38,475 bases of DNA from Bacillota bacterium. Lineage in GTDB: Bacteria; Bacillota; Clostridia; Christensenellales; SZUA-584. Positions 1 to 7,494 of the stretch are shown here, one piece after another. Both the position numbers and the translations under genes were made by a program. Position 1 is the stretch's first letter. Each line of letters opens with the position of its first letter. The notes under the pieces are model-generated. The model saw only the letters and a program-made list of their open reading frames with translations, was not told the DNA's origin and ran no database searches. The stretch spans positions 1-38,475 of the forward strand of contig JAEZHF010000018.1 of assembly GCA_023416745.1 (NCBI GenBank). The letters run 5' to 3'.

Positions 1-130
1 CTATCCGGCACCGCCACCGTTCGTTTATAAAAAAAGGAGGCTTCGCAGTCTGCCGCTCCCCCCTCCAAATACCCCCTTGGCCTGGTCTGCATCAACAAAA
101 TGCCATTTTTATATTTAATCGGAATCATTA

Positions 131-159
131 TTGATTATATTGATTTGATAGTGTATAAT
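131..159 (+). promoter_or_regulatory. Sigma-A-type promoter of the Ohr gene
   Basis: A TTGATT -35 element (131-136) and a perfect TATAAT -10 element (154-159) are separated by 17 bases. The -10 lies 29 bases before the start codon at 189, and the ribosome binding site ACGGAGGTG follows. The surrounding bases are very AT-rich. No clear OhrR-type operator was recognised. Confidence 0.7.
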
Positions 160-188
160 ATAATTAATAAATAAACGGAGGTGCAGTT

Positions 189-611
189 ATGAACATTGCA
201 TATAAAACATCGGCGCTCTCCACAGGCGGCCGCAATGGCCATGTCCGCGTGGATGGAACCCCGATTGATTTTGAAATGGCGCTGCCCGCGGAGCTGGGCG
301 GCGGCAATAAACAAGGCGTTAACCCCGAGCAGCTTTTCGCAGCCGGCTATGCTGCCTGCTTCGGCAGTGCACTGCAACACGCAATACGCGTACGCAAACT
401 AAACATCGCTCCGCCGGATGTGCAGGCCACTGTGGGCATTGGCCGCAACGACGCCAATAACTTCCAGCTGGAAGTGGATCTTGTGGCCATAGTGGACACG
501 GACGATGCGGCGCTGGCGGACAGCCTTGCGCAGGAAGCGCACACTGTTTGCCCATACTCGCACGCCACACGCGGCAACATCACTGTCACCGTATCGGGAC
601 GCCCGCGGTAA
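189..611 (+). CDS. ohr: Ohr-type organic hydroperoxide reductase (OsmC superfamily)
   Basis: This 140-residue protein has the length and layout of the Ohr subgroup of OsmC proteins, cytoplasmic thiol peroxidases that reduce organic hydroperoxides. The two redox cysteines are visible: Cys57 in GYAACFGSAL and Cys121 in the motif VCPYSHATRGN. The conserved active-site Arg15 and Glu47 are in their expected places. The ATG at 189 follows ACGGAGGTG with good spacing and sits behind a strong promoter. The gene is monocistronic and converges on a second, divergent OsmC-family gene. In the family, a dihydrolipoyl-type thiol usually reduces the enzyme; that partner is not in the window. Confidence in family is high; the preferred peroxide substrate is inferred from family. 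Confidence 0.93.
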   Translation: MNIAYKTSALSTGGRNGHVRVDGTPIDFEMALPAELGGGNKQGVNPEQLFAAGYAACFGSALQHAIRVRKLNIAPPDVQATVGIGRNDANNFQLEVDLVAIVDTDDAALADSLAQEAHTVCPYSHATRGNITVTVSGRPR

Positions 612-748
612 ACAACGCTTTCTCCAATTTCTTGTTAAACATACGCGTAAGCGCCGAAGCCGCAGCTTTGGCGCTTATGCGTTGCGCTATTAACAGATCG
701 TCGTGGATCATTCTGATACCGGCTTTGTTCTTCGCCTTGTTTTCGTCC

Positions 749-1180
749 TCATTCTTTCACGATCTCAAAATCCATCTGAAGCGGTACCGTCGCCTTCACC
801 ATCGCGGCCACAGGGCACAGCGTCTCCTCCGCCTTTATCATCATGCCCTGCATATCCTCACCCGTCAGGTCCGCCGACTTGACGCGAACATGCAGCCGGA
901 TACTTTCAAACATCGTCGGGTGCGTTTGCCGGCGCTCTCCTTCGGCCGTGACTGTCATGCCGGAGATATCGCGTTTCATATTCTTCGCGAGAAACTGCAC
1001 TGTGCCGCCCAGGCACGCCGAAAGGCTCACCAGGAACAGCTGCAGCGGCATGAAACCCTGCCCGTCGCCATAGGGCGGCACATAGTCGGTCATCACCGTA
1101 TGTCCGCCGGACTCGCCCAAAAACATCATCTTATCGTTTTTCAGCTCCGCAGTTGCCGTCAGGATCGTCCCCATATTCAA
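749..1180 (-). CDS. OsmC family protein (YhfA-like), putative peroxidase
   Basis: A 143-residue OsmC-superfamily protein from a different subgroup than the neighbouring Ohr. The first cysteine is Cys56 in SLSACLGGT and the second is Cys122 in ETLCPVAAMVK, matching the YhfA/OsmC arrangement rather than the Ohr CPYS motif. The start at 1180 is preceded by AAAAGGAGAATTGAAT. It is transcribed from its own promoter whose -10 is embedded in an 18-base palindrome. Family knowledge points to thiol-dependent peroxide reduction in the cytoplasm; the physiological substrate cannot be read from sequence. It is convergent with ohr, so the two peroxide-defence genes are neighbours but not one operon. Confidence 0.88.
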   Translation of the reverse strand: MNMGTILTATAELKNDKMMFLGESGGHTVMTDYVPPYGDGQGFMPLQLFLVSLSACLGGTVQFLAKNMKRDISGMTVTAEGERRQTHPTMFESIRLHVRVKSADLTGEDMQGMMIKAEETLCPVAAMVKATVPLQMDFEIVKE

Positions 1181-1194
1181 TTCTCCTTTTAAGT

Positions 1195-1236
1195 ATGATA
1201 TAAGAATATCATAACTCCATTCCCCAATTTTGCCAA
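1195..1236 (-). promoter_or_regulatory. Promoter with palindromic operator for the OsmC-family gene
   Basis: On the minus strand TTGGCA (1231-1236) and TATGAT (1208-1213) are 17 bases apart. The -10 overlaps a perfect palindrome ATGATAT-AAGA-ATATCAT (1195-1212) that ends 14 bases before the start codon. The position suggests a repressor site, but the regulator is unknown. Confidence 0.6.
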
Positions 1237-1286
1237 TACCTGTTTATAGAATGTTCTATGCAAATGCATACATTTTTCTGCGTCTA

Positions 1287-1317
1287 TGAATATATATGTC
1301 TTATGGGGGTGAAACTC
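1287..1317 (+). promoter_or_regulatory. Conserved leader A of a Cys-rich microprotein gene
   Basis: TGAATATA (1287-1294) followed 10 bases later by GGGGGTGA (1305-1312) and then exactly five bases to the ATG. The same arrangement occurs at 14321-14353 and 14677-14708. GGGGGTGA is the ribosome binding site; the AT-rich box may be a -10 element. Confidence 0.6.
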
Positions 1318-1509
1318 ATGAGTTGTTGTGCAAAAAGACAACACGCCTGCGACGACGCCATACTGGACCGCCTCAACGGCGTTGACAATAATCAGTCCGC
1401 AGGACGGTGGGGCAGCGGCTGCTGGCAGGAGCGACAGCGAAGCTGCTGCGATTACTGCTGGCTGTGGTCACGCTGTCCTTATCACAGGAATGATAAAGAT
1501 CGGGATTAG
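1318..1509 (+). CDS. Cys-rich microprotein of 63 residues, unknown function
   Basis: The reading frame starts with MSCC and contains eight cysteines in 63 residues, including the cluster CCDYCWLW near the C-terminus, plus an Arg/Asp-rich tail. The start is fixed by a GGGGGTGA ribosome binding site five bases upstream and by a leader shared with two other Cys-rich microproteins at 14354 and 14709. No signal peptide or transmembrane segment is visible. A longer reading frame in another register overlaps it (1328-1558) but lacks a comparable ribosome binding site. It has no recognised family. Possible roles include metal binding or a disulfide-linked coat protein, both speculative. It is less Cys-dense than its relatives and its frame is the least certain of the three. 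Confidence 0.5.
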   Translation: MSCCAKRQHACDDAILDRLNGVDNNQSAGRWGSGCWQERQRSCCDYCWLWSRCPYHRNDKDRD

Positions 1510-1520
1510 TCTGGATGGTC

Positions 1521-1556
1521 AAAAAACAGGCCCGCTGCTTAAAAAACTGCGGGCCT
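1521..1556 (-). terminator. Perfect 8-bp hairpin with T-run on the minus strand
   Basis: AGGCCCGC (1528-1535) pairs perfectly with GCGGGCCT (1549-1556). On the minus strand the hairpin is followed by GTTTTTTG, the form of an intrinsic terminator, although no clear minus-strand gene precedes it. On the plus strand it is the 3' hairpin of the Cys-rich gene but lacks a T-run. A similar hairpin follows the Cys-rich gene at 14354. Confidence 0.5.
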
Positions 1557-1639
1557 AACATTAAATTTGCGGTACTCTGCTGTATAAAACTTATACTCAT
1601 TTATTGCACGCATTTCATATAACTGAATATATATAACTG

Positions 1640-1860
1640 TGGGGCGAGTTGATTGCCTCCTTTAATCCGAAGCCTTGGCATTCATGAAGGCTGGTGCAAA
1701 GCCTCCGACCCTGCATGATGCCGAATACCGGTTGTCTCCTGACAAGAGACATTCCGGCTTTTACCAAAGCATTCACTTCACAGATGATAAGAGCACGGGG
1801 CGGGTTTCGCAGCGGTGGCGGGCCCGCACCGTCCTTGTATTCTGAATCACCACCGTTTAT
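1640..1860. other. Intergenic region with several hairpins, no convincing gene
   Basis: This stretch holds stacked inverted repeats. AGGCT/AGCCT (about 1689-1712) lies inside an outer pair GGCATTCAT/ATGATGCC. TGTCTC/GAGACA (about 1734-1751) is flanked by CCGG on both sides and followed by TTTT on the plus strand. GCGGGCCCGC near 1822 is a perfect palindrome inside CGGT/ACCG. A 96-codon minus-strand frame exists but shows no recognisable domain. The density of paired segments suggests a structured RNA, on either strand, but no known class was recognised. Confidence 0.3.
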
Positions 1861-1889
1861 CCGCAATAAAAAATGATTGAATCTTCCGC

Positions 1890-1951
1890 TTGACAAAAAC
1901 CACATGTTGCATTATTTTTATATTGAACGTTGTTCAGTACAATGTTCAATA
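1890..1951 (+). promoter_or_regulatory. Promoter and palindromic operator of the membrane protein/TetR operon
   Basis: A perfect TTGACA (1890-1895) is followed after 17 bases by a weak -10 TATTTT (1913-1918). Immediately downstream lies an inverted repeat with arms TATTGAAC (1921-1928) and GTTCAATA (1944-1951). The arms overlap the expected transcription start, the usual place for autoregulation by the TetR protein encoded second in the operon. Confidence 0.6.
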
Positions 1952-1995
1952 TAAAACCATTATGTTATTAATTTATTTTTATAAAGGAGTATTTT

Positions 1996-2364
1996 ATGGA
2001 AAAGACACTGCCTATCTACATCGTTGCATCTGTGGTTGCCCTGGGCTCGCTGATACTCGGCCTGCTGGACGTCCCCTTCTGGTTCATCCGTTCCGCGCGC
2101 ACTGCGGCCATTGTGTTTGCGTCGGCCGGCTTTGTGATGTGCGCCACAGGCATGATCACTACATTTGTCACCCAGGCACCGCTGCATCCACTCACCATTA
2201 TTGCCTATCTCGTCGGCCTGTTCGCACTGTTCGTCGGTGTCGTTCAGGTGTTCGGCCTGCGCATCCCTGCTTTCAGCGATCCCAAAGCAGCGCTGATCTT
2301 CATGGGCGCAGCCGTTGTCGTTAAGGTGATCATCGGACGGCTCGCATTCCTTGTGCGGGCGTGA
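1996..2364 (+). CDS. Small four-helix membrane protein of unknown function
   Basis: A 122-residue, strongly hydrophobic protein with about four predicted transmembrane helices: near residues 5-25, 35-57, 65-87 and 97-118. Charged residues are few and sit in the short loops. The ATG at 1996 follows AAAGGAG by seven bases. It is the first gene of a two-gene operon, ends 16 bases before a TetR-family regulator, and lies behind a promoter with a palindromic operator. That layout suggests its product is controlled by the regulator, as often seen for small transport or stress-response membrane proteins. No family motif was recognised, so the transported substrate or role is not assigned. Confidence 0.8.
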   Translation: MEKTLPIYIVASVVALGSLILGLLDVPFWFIRSARTAAIVFASAGFVMCATGMITTFVTQAPLHPLTIIAYLVGLFALFVGVVQVFGLRIPAFSDPKAALIFMGAAVVVKVIIGRLAFLVRA

Positions 2365-2380
2365 CAGGGGGGGCAAACCC

Positions 2381-2968
2381 GTGGGCGGAGATGACAGGAG
2401 AACCAAAGAGCGCATCATCGAGGCGGCGACGTCACTCATCAAGCAGTATGGCAGCGCGGAGAGCGTGACGATGCGGGATATCGCGGCAGGAGCCGGTGTG
2501 GGCGTGGGGCTTATCAACTACCATTTTCAAACCAAGGAGCATCTGCTGGAGGTATGCATACAGCGCATCATCAGCCGCGTGATTCAAGGATTTGAGCCAA
2601 TGTACGAGGGTCTGGGCGGCATGGTGCCGGTGGACAAGCTGAAAACTCTTCTAAAAAGCACCGCGTCGTTCCTCGCCGCTCAACCCGGCCTGTCCCGCAC
2701 GTCCATCGTCACGGATATGGTCAGCCCCGCCCCGGGCGACAATACCACGCAGACAATATCTGTGTACCTCCCCGTTGTCCGCGAGGTATGCCCCGCTGCA
2801 CCGGACAGCGATCTGCTTCGAAAGCTGCACATCATTGTCTCCGCAGTGCAGACCGCCTTCCTGCGCCGGGACATACTCAAAGATCAATGGCTGGAATATG
2901 ACGTCAAAACGGCAAGGGATGCATTTATCGACGCGCTTGTGGACGACCTGTTCGGCAGCTGTCGTTAG
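2381..2968 (+). CDS. TetR/AcrR family transcriptional regulator
   Basis: The N-terminal DNA-binding domain is clear: ERIIEAATSLIKQYG begins helix 1, followed by the helix-turn-helix VTMRDIAAGAGVGVGLINYH and FQTKEHLL, typical of TetR proteins. The remaining ~130 residues form the variable ligand-binding and dimerisation domain. The GTG at 2381 is chosen because AGGGGGGG lies just upstream; an in-frame TTG at 2351 overlaps the preceding gene and lacks a ribosome site. The product is about 195 residues, normal for the family. The palindrome at 1921-1951 upstream of the operon is the likely operator, implying autorepression and control of the small membrane protein. The effector is unknown. Confidence 0.88.
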   Translation: MGGDDRRTKERIIEAATSLIKQYGSAESVTMRDIAAGAGVGVGLINYHFQTKEHLLEVCIQRIISRVIQGFEPMYEGLGGMVPVDKLKTLLKSTASFLAAQPGLSRTSIVTDMVSPAPGDNTTQTISVYLPVVREVCPAAPDSDLLRKLHIIVSAVQTAFLRRDILKDQWLEYDVKTARDAFIDALVDDLFGSCR

Positions 2969-3147
2969 CACTCCCGCAGCGTAATACGCACCAGACTGCC
3001 GTCGTAGGGCACGCCGTCAAACGTGGGCTATGCGGGTACCCGGCCCTTGCCAATTTCAGCCTTTACGTCAAACGGAATCTCCACATAGGCTGCGTGAATA
3101 TCCGGGACCTTTTTAATTTTCGCGTCAAACTCATATGTTTCGGACAT
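2965..3147 (-). pseudogene. Decayed DUF1905-domain gene
   Basis: Reading from the ATG at 3147 (preceded by GAGGAGACGGGT), the protein begins MSETYEFDAKIKKVPDIHAA and continues with AYVEIPFDVKAEIGKGRV and, after an in-frame TAG, TFDGVPYDGSLVRI. This matches the DUF1905 fold (YEFEA..., GKGRVKVKATFDG, YRGSLVRM). Two lesions are visible: the TAG stop at codon 40, where the family has Lys or Ala, and a shortened C-terminus in which SLVR runs directly into the terminal strand, as after an internal deletion. Its end overlaps the TetR stop codon by four bases. Confidence 0.75.
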
Positions 3148-3240
3148 ACCCGTCTCCTCAGCGCGGTTTTGTCAATTCACCGATGAACCCTGTGTATTTC
3201 TTTTTTGTTAATACGATAATCCATGATGGATTTAACACGA

Positions 3241-3264
3241 AACAAACCGGCTTTCTGTGCCGTT
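3241..3264 (-). terminator. Weak intrinsic terminator after the universal stress protein gene
   Basis: On the minus strand AACGGC, a seven-base loop and GCCGGTT form a hairpin with one bulged base, followed by TGTTTCG. It lies about 55 bases past the stop of the universal stress gene. The T-run is interrupted, so confidence is modest. Confidence 0.35.
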
Positions 3265-3317
3265 TACCAGCTTGCATTTCCCCCGAAAGCCCTGACCCTT
3301 TTGCCCTGCCTTACATG

Positions 3318-4175
3318 CTACGGCGCCATATGCTTTCTTGCCGGTATCAGCAGCACCGACGCGTCGCTGTGCCGAGCGATGTTGTGGCTCACGCTGCCTA
3401 TAAAAAGCTCCTGCACGAAGCCTCGCCCTTGGCTGCCCATCACCACCAGCGACACATTCAGTTCGCGAATCGTCTTCAGCGTCTCCACTGAAGGCGACCC
3501 AAACCGTATCAGCGTCTGCACCTCCGCGCCCAGCTCCTCCAGTTTATACTTCATGTTCTCCAGACGCCGACCATCGACCTCGTTGTACTCGCCGAGTTTA
3601 TCCTCCAGCGCTTTGCCGATCCGTGATTGGTCCTGCACGTGCAACAGCGTCACCCGCCGTGCACCGCATTTCACCAGCGCAGCGAGCTGGGCGAACGCCA
3701 GCTCCGCGTTGTCCGAAAAATCGGTGGGCAGCAGCACGTGGGCAAGGAAGTCGACAGGCGCAGCCATGCAAGCACCGATTCGTACAATGAGCACGGGCTT
3801 GGGTGCGTGATGAATCAGGTCAAACGCCAGTCCGCCAAACAGCGGTTCCACTGCCGCATGCTTGTGGGCGCCTGTCACGATAGCGCTGTAATGCTCGCGA
3901 ATGGCGATGCGGTACGCCTCGCTGCGCGGGCTGCCCGGCACGATGCGCGACTCCACGTCAAAGCCGCTGTCCGAAAGTATGATCTTCAGTTCCTCAAGGT
4001 TTTTCTCCAGATATTCCAGTGTGTAAGTCAGTGAGATGGGGGTCAGATCGCTTACTGTGATGCATTGAAGCAATAGTACGTCCTTTGTGCCCAGCGCGGC
4101 CATGCCTTGGATCGCATGCGCCAGCGCCTGAGATGCCGCCGAGTGATCGACGGCCACAATCAGCCTTTCGAACAT
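3318..4175 (-). CDS. Tandem-domain universal stress protein (UspA family)
   Basis: At 285 residues this is a two-domain Usp protein. Domain 1 (about 1-135) begins MFERLIVAVDHSAAS, the classic Usp opening strand and loop, but its C-terminal nucleotide loop (TGAHKHAAVEPLFGG) is degenerate. Domain 2 (about 143-280) begins HVLLPTDFSDNAELA and ends with GSQGRGFVQELFIGSVS, the G-2x-G-9x-G-S ATP-binding signature. The second domain therefore probably binds ATP and the first may be structural. Tandem Usp proteins act as cytoplasmic stress or energy sensors. The ATG at 4175 follows AAAAGGAGGGATCCGGT. The gene is monocistronic, with a weak terminator downstream. Confidence 0.9.
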   Translation of the reverse strand: MFERLIVAVDHSAASQALAHAIQGMAALGTKDVLLLQCITVSDLTPISLTYTLEYLEKNLEELKIILSDSGFDVESRIVPGSPRSEAYRIAIREHYSAIVTGAHKHAAVEPLFGGLAFDLIHHAPKPVLIVRIGACMAAPVDFLAHVLLPTDFSDNAELAFAQLAALVKCGARRVTLLHVQDQSRIGKALEDKLGEYNEVDGRRLENMKYKLEELGAEVQTLIRFGSPSVETLKTIRELNVSLVVMGSQGRGFVQELFIGSVSHNIARHSDASVLLIPARKHMAP

Positions 4176-4237
4176 ACCGGATCCCTCCTTTTCTCCATTT
4201 GAAAGCGCAGATGCGCTCCATCAAAACGAGAGCACTC

Positions 4238-4278
4238 AAAAAGGCAGGGCTTATGTTTTTATTGTAGCCCTGCCTTTT
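4238..4278 (-). terminator. Strong bidirectional intrinsic terminator after the L,D-transpeptidase gene
   Basis: GGCAGGGC (4243-4250) pairs perfectly with GCCCTGCC (4267-4274), with five A on the left and four T on the right. It can end minus-strand transcription from the L,D-transpeptidase gene and shields the stress gene promoter. Confidence 0.85.
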
Positions 4279-4450
4279 ATCAAAGTCAATGCAAAGTCCG
4301 TCCGTTACTCTAGGCTGTCCGCCCGCCGCATCAGCATTAATATTGCCTGGAGCGAGGAATAAAACGCGTATAGTTTGTTGCTTTTGAGCGGTTATGGTTC
4401 AAATGGTGTCGGGTTCCCCGCTTTCATCCCCATCGTTGAGGCTCCATGTA

Positions 4451-5590
4451 TCAGCTGTTTTGCGAACCGCGCTTGTATGGCAGCACTTTATCCACATTAT
4501 CTATCGCCCAGTTATCAGTGTTGGGGATATCCCCTTCCTTCATCTCAATACGTTCCTCAGGCAGTGATGCCAGCACCAGTTGCTCCCGAATCATCGCCGT
4601 GGCAATATCGTCCGGGTCACCCTTCCGAATCACGCATTGGGTGCCGTAGGCAATGTTGTACCACATCCACCGTGCATCCGGAACCGTGAGCCTTACACAG
4701 CCGTGCGACGCCTTGCCGCCCAGCTCGGTATATGTCTGTTCCTCATACGAAGAGGCATCCTTTTTGATATACAGAAAGGTATGGAAGTAGATTGCCCCGC
4801 GTATCTGTGTCCAGTATTGTCCGTAGCGTCCGTCGTTCGCAAATCTCGAAAAGCGTACGCGGTATGCTCCCATTTTAAATGTGCCAACCGGCGTCCGGCT
4901 GCCCGTTCCGGAGGAGCACAGCATGTAACGTACCGGTACGGTGTATTCGTTTTTTGCGTCCTTGGCATAAACCATCACCACCTGATGCGCAATATCCACG
5001 ATAATCCGATACGTATCAGCTGCTGGATATCCAGCGGGATGATCGCGCAGGCCGTCGTCGCCAGCCAGCTCCGCAAAGCTCATGTTCACAGTCGGAGCCA
5101 GATGAGCGAAGTCCGTACACGCCGCTGCGTCATTCGAAAAAAGCAGTGTGCATGTTGCGTCGTCTGCCTCCCCCGTCTGCTCCAGACTGTTGTGCCGCTG
5201 GAATTCGGATACTGCTGCCTTAGTCCTGCTGCCGTATACGCCGATTGCTTCGTCGGAGAGATAATAGCCCAGCTCCAGCATCCGCTCCTGCAGCTTTTGC
5301 ACATCTTCGCCCTTCGTACCGGCTACAACCTTCGCCGGGTTCGGTTCCGGTGTGGGTTCAGGTGTAGGTTCCGGTGTAGGATTCGGTGTGGGTTCGGGTG
5401 TAATCTCCGGCGTGGGCTCCGGCTTCAGAATAATGAGCGCCGTTGCGTCATGATGCGTGCGCATATCATCCAATACCATCACCAATGCCGTCACAGCTCC
5501 TGCCAACGCCACAACCAGCGCTGCCAGCACCACCGCCAACTTCATGGGTATTTTACTTCGTTTGATTTTTTTGCTCGTTCCTTGCTGCAT
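4451..5590 (-). CDS. Membrane-anchored L,D-transpeptidase with peptidoglycan-binding domain
   Basis: The 379-residue protein has a short basic N-terminus, one transmembrane segment (about 17-40) and a Pro/Glu/Thr-rich linker of TPEP repeats (about 57-84). It continues with a PG_binding_1 domain (about 86-155; VQKLQERMLELGYYLSD then TKAAVSEFQ) and a YkuD catalytic domain (about 192-325). Catalytic Cys298 lies in ASHGCVRL, with His270 in IYFHT and the SSGTGSRTPVGTF segment at 227-238. The enzyme should sit outside the membrane and form 3-3 peptidoglycan cross-links or attach proteins to the wall. No ribosome site is visible before the ATG at 5590. A TAATAC box lies about 17 bases upstream, so the message may have a very short leader. 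A second in-frame ATG (codon 16) is less likely. Confidence 0.92.
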   Translation of the reverse strand: MQQGTSKKIKRSKIPMKLAVVLAALVVALAGAVTALVMVLDDMRTHHDATALIILKPEPTPEITPEPTPNPTPEPTPEPTPEPNPAKVVAGTKGEDVQKLQERMLELGYYLSDEAIGVYGSRTKAAVSEFQRHNSLEQTGEADDATCTLLFSNDAAACTDFAHLAPTVNMSFAELAGDDGLRDHPAGYPAADTYRIIVDIAHQVVMVYAKDAKNEYTVPVRYMLCSSGTGSRTPVGTFKMGAYRVRFSRFANDGRYGQYWTQIRGAIYFHTFLYIKKDASSYEEQTYTELGGKASHGCVRLTVPDARWMWYNIAYGTQCVIRKGDPDDIATAMIREQLVLASLPEERIEMKEGDIPNTDNWAIDNVDKVLPYKRGSQNS

Positions 5591-5756
5591 ATTAAGTAAT
5601 ATTAAAGTATTACACCCGTATCCGGTATACCCAAAATGGAAACAAATTGTAAACTATCCCAGTCTCAGATTGGCTTAGAGCACCATGATAAGCCTATGGG
5701 TCAGGGAACATACTGATCAAGGTACCATCGGGCACACGACCTCATGAGCCATTGAT

Positions 5757-5790
5757 AAAAAAAGGCACAGACTTGAGGATAGTGTGCGCC
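5757..5790 (-). terminator. Intrinsic terminator after the acyl-CoA synthetase gene
   Basis: Minus-strand GCACA...TGTGC stem, extended inside by an AG/CT pair, followed by seven T residues. It begins about 28 bases past the stop codon of the synthetase gene. Confidence 0.6.
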
Positions 5791-5817
5791 TTTTATCTAG
5801 CGGTGTTGCCGAAATCC

Positions 5818-7482
5818 TTACTTCCCCTCGTCCTGTGCCCTGATCACGTTGCGGCGTATCTTGTCGCTCGTGGTCTTGGGCAGAGCCGCCGCAAACTCCA
5901 CAATGCGCGGATACTTATACGGTGCCGTTGTGCGCTTCACATGGTCCTGCAGCTCCTTCTTGAGCGCGTCGGACGCCTCATACCCTTTCGCCAGTACGAT
6001 AGTCGCCTTCACCACCTGCCCGCGTACCGGGTCGGGCGCGGCGGTCACCGCGCATTCCAGCACGGAAGGGTGCTCCAGCAGTACGCTCTCCACCTCAAAC
6101 GGCCCGATGCGGTAGCCGGAGCACTTGATGACGTCGTCGCCGCGGCCTACGAACCAGTAGTAGCCGTCAGCGTCACGCCACGCCATGTCACCGGTATTGT
6201 AAATACCGTTCTGCCATGCCTTTCTTGTCGCCGTTTCATCGCGCCAGTAACCGTGGAACAGCCCCAGCGGGTGCAGCTTGTCCGTGCCCTTCACCACGAT
6301 GGCCCCCACCTCGCCGTCCTCGCACGGCTTGCCCTCCGCGTCCGCAAGGTCAATGTCGTACAGCGGCGACGGCTTGCCCATGGAGCCAGGCCGTATATCG
6401 AACCACGGAAAGTTTGCCAGCAGCACGGACGACTCCGACTGGCCGAAGCCCTCGTATACGCGCATGCCCGTCATCTCCTCCAGCTTGCGGAACACTTCGG
6501 GGTTCAGCGGCTCGCCCGCCAGGCTCGCGTGTCTGATGAACGAGAAGTCGTAGCCGGACAGGTTTTCCTTGATCAGGTAACGGAATACCGTTGCGGGCGC
6601 GCAGAATGTGGTGGGTTTGATGCGCTGCAGCGCATCCAGCAGCTTGTGCGGCACGAACTTCTCGGTATCGTATGCGCCGATGGCCGCGCCGCATATCCAC
6701 TGGCCATATATCTTACCCCACGCGAACTTAGCCCAGCCCGAGTCCGTCTGCGTCATGTGGATCGTGTTCTCCTGTACACAGTGCCAGTACTTCGCTGTCA
6801 CGATATGCCCCAGCGGAAATTCGTAGTCGTGCCACACCATCTTGGGCATGCCGGAGGTTCCGGACGAGAAGTAGACTAGCATCATGTCCTTGTTGGCGAT
6901 GTCCTGCCGCCGCTCGAAGGCGTCGTCCGCCTTGTCCATTTCCGTACGGAAGTCGGTGAACCCCTCCGGCGTATTGTCTCCCACCGACATCAGCGTCTTC
7001 ACCGTGGGGCACTCGGGCAGCGCCTCCTTCACGTGTGTCATTACCACGTCCTCATCCACGGTGATCAGCAGCTTCACGTCCGCGATGTTGCAGCGGTACG
7101 CGATGTCCTTGGGCGTCAGCTGATAGCTCGCCGGAATGCAGACGGCCCCCAGCTTCATCAGCGCTGTGATGCATATCCACGCCTCGGGGCGCTGCTTCAG
7201 TATCAGCATCACCACGTCGCCTTTGCCGATGCCGAATGACGCGATCAGGTTTGCGGCCTTGTCCGACAGCCGCTTCATATCCGCGAACGAGTAGCGCTTC
7301 ATATCGCCATTATCGTTGGTCCACAGCAGCGCCAGTTTATCCGGCTCCAGCCGGGCCCATTCATCCACCACGTCGTGGGCGAAGTTGAACCATTCGGGCG
7401 CGGCGCAGCGGTAATGTTTCTTCAGGTCTTCGTAGGATTCAAATTCGGTGCGCGGGCAATACCGCTTCAGCAACTCACTCAT
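5818..7482 (-). CDS. Medium-chain-type acyl-CoA synthetase (AMP-forming)
   Basis: This 554-residue ANL-superfamily ligase activates a carboxylic acid with ATP to an acyl-adenylate and then an acyl-CoA. Visible motifs are the phosphate-binding loop VYFSSGTSGMPKM (about residue 210), EGFGQSES (A5-type), YNTGDMAWRD, the hinge GRGDDVIKCSGYRIGPFEVE and the catalytic lysine region PKTTSDKIRRN near the C-terminus. The overall sequence resembles the ACSM/benzoate-CoA ligase branch rather than acetyl-CoA synthetase. It follows an XRE-cupin regulator gene by 12 bases in one operon, with a terminator downstream. The substrate (medium-chain, branched or aromatic acid) cannot be decided from sequence. Confidence 0.93.
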   Translation of the reverse strand: MSELLKRYCPRTEFESYEDLKKHYRCAAPEWFNFAHDVVDEWARLEPDKLALLWTNDNGDMKRYSFADMKRLSDKAANLIASFGIGKGDVVMLILKQRPEAWICITALMKLGAVCIPASYQLTPKDIAYRCNIADVKLLITVDEDVVMTHVKEALPECPTVKTLMSVGDNTPEGFTDFRTEMDKADDAFERRQDIANKDMMLVYFSSGTSGMPKMVWHDYEFPLGHIVTAKYWHCVQENTIHMTQTDSGWAKFAWGKIYGQWICGAAIGAYDTEKFVPHKLLDALQRIKPTTFCAPATVFRYLIKENLSGYDFSFIRHASLAGEPLNPEVFRKLEEMTGMRVYEGFGQSESSVLLANFPWFDIRPGSMGKPSPLYDIDLADAEGKPCEDGEVGAIVVKGTDKLHPLGLFHGYWRDETATRKAWQNGIYNTGDMAWRDADGYYWFVGRGDDVIKCSGYRIGPFEVESVLLEHPSVLECAVTAAPDPVRGQVVKATIVLAKGYEASDALKKELQDHVKRTTAPYKYPRIVEFAAALPKTTSDKIRRNVIRAQDEGK

Positions 7483-7494
7483 GTTGTCCGTCTC

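Noticed and set aside
1328..1558. Alternative 76-codon frame overlapping the first Cys-rich gene
   Set aside because: It has no ribosome site at proper distance and runs through the 3' hairpin; the conserved leader points to the ATG at 1318.
5330..5440. Short direct repeats resembling a CRISPR or minisatellite
   Set aside because: They encode the TPEP linker of the L,D-transpeptidase in frame; there are no spacers or cas genes.
5752..6879. 375-codon plus-strand reading frame
   Set aside because: It is antisense to the well-supported acyl-CoA synthetase gene, His/Arg-rich, and lacks a ribosome site.
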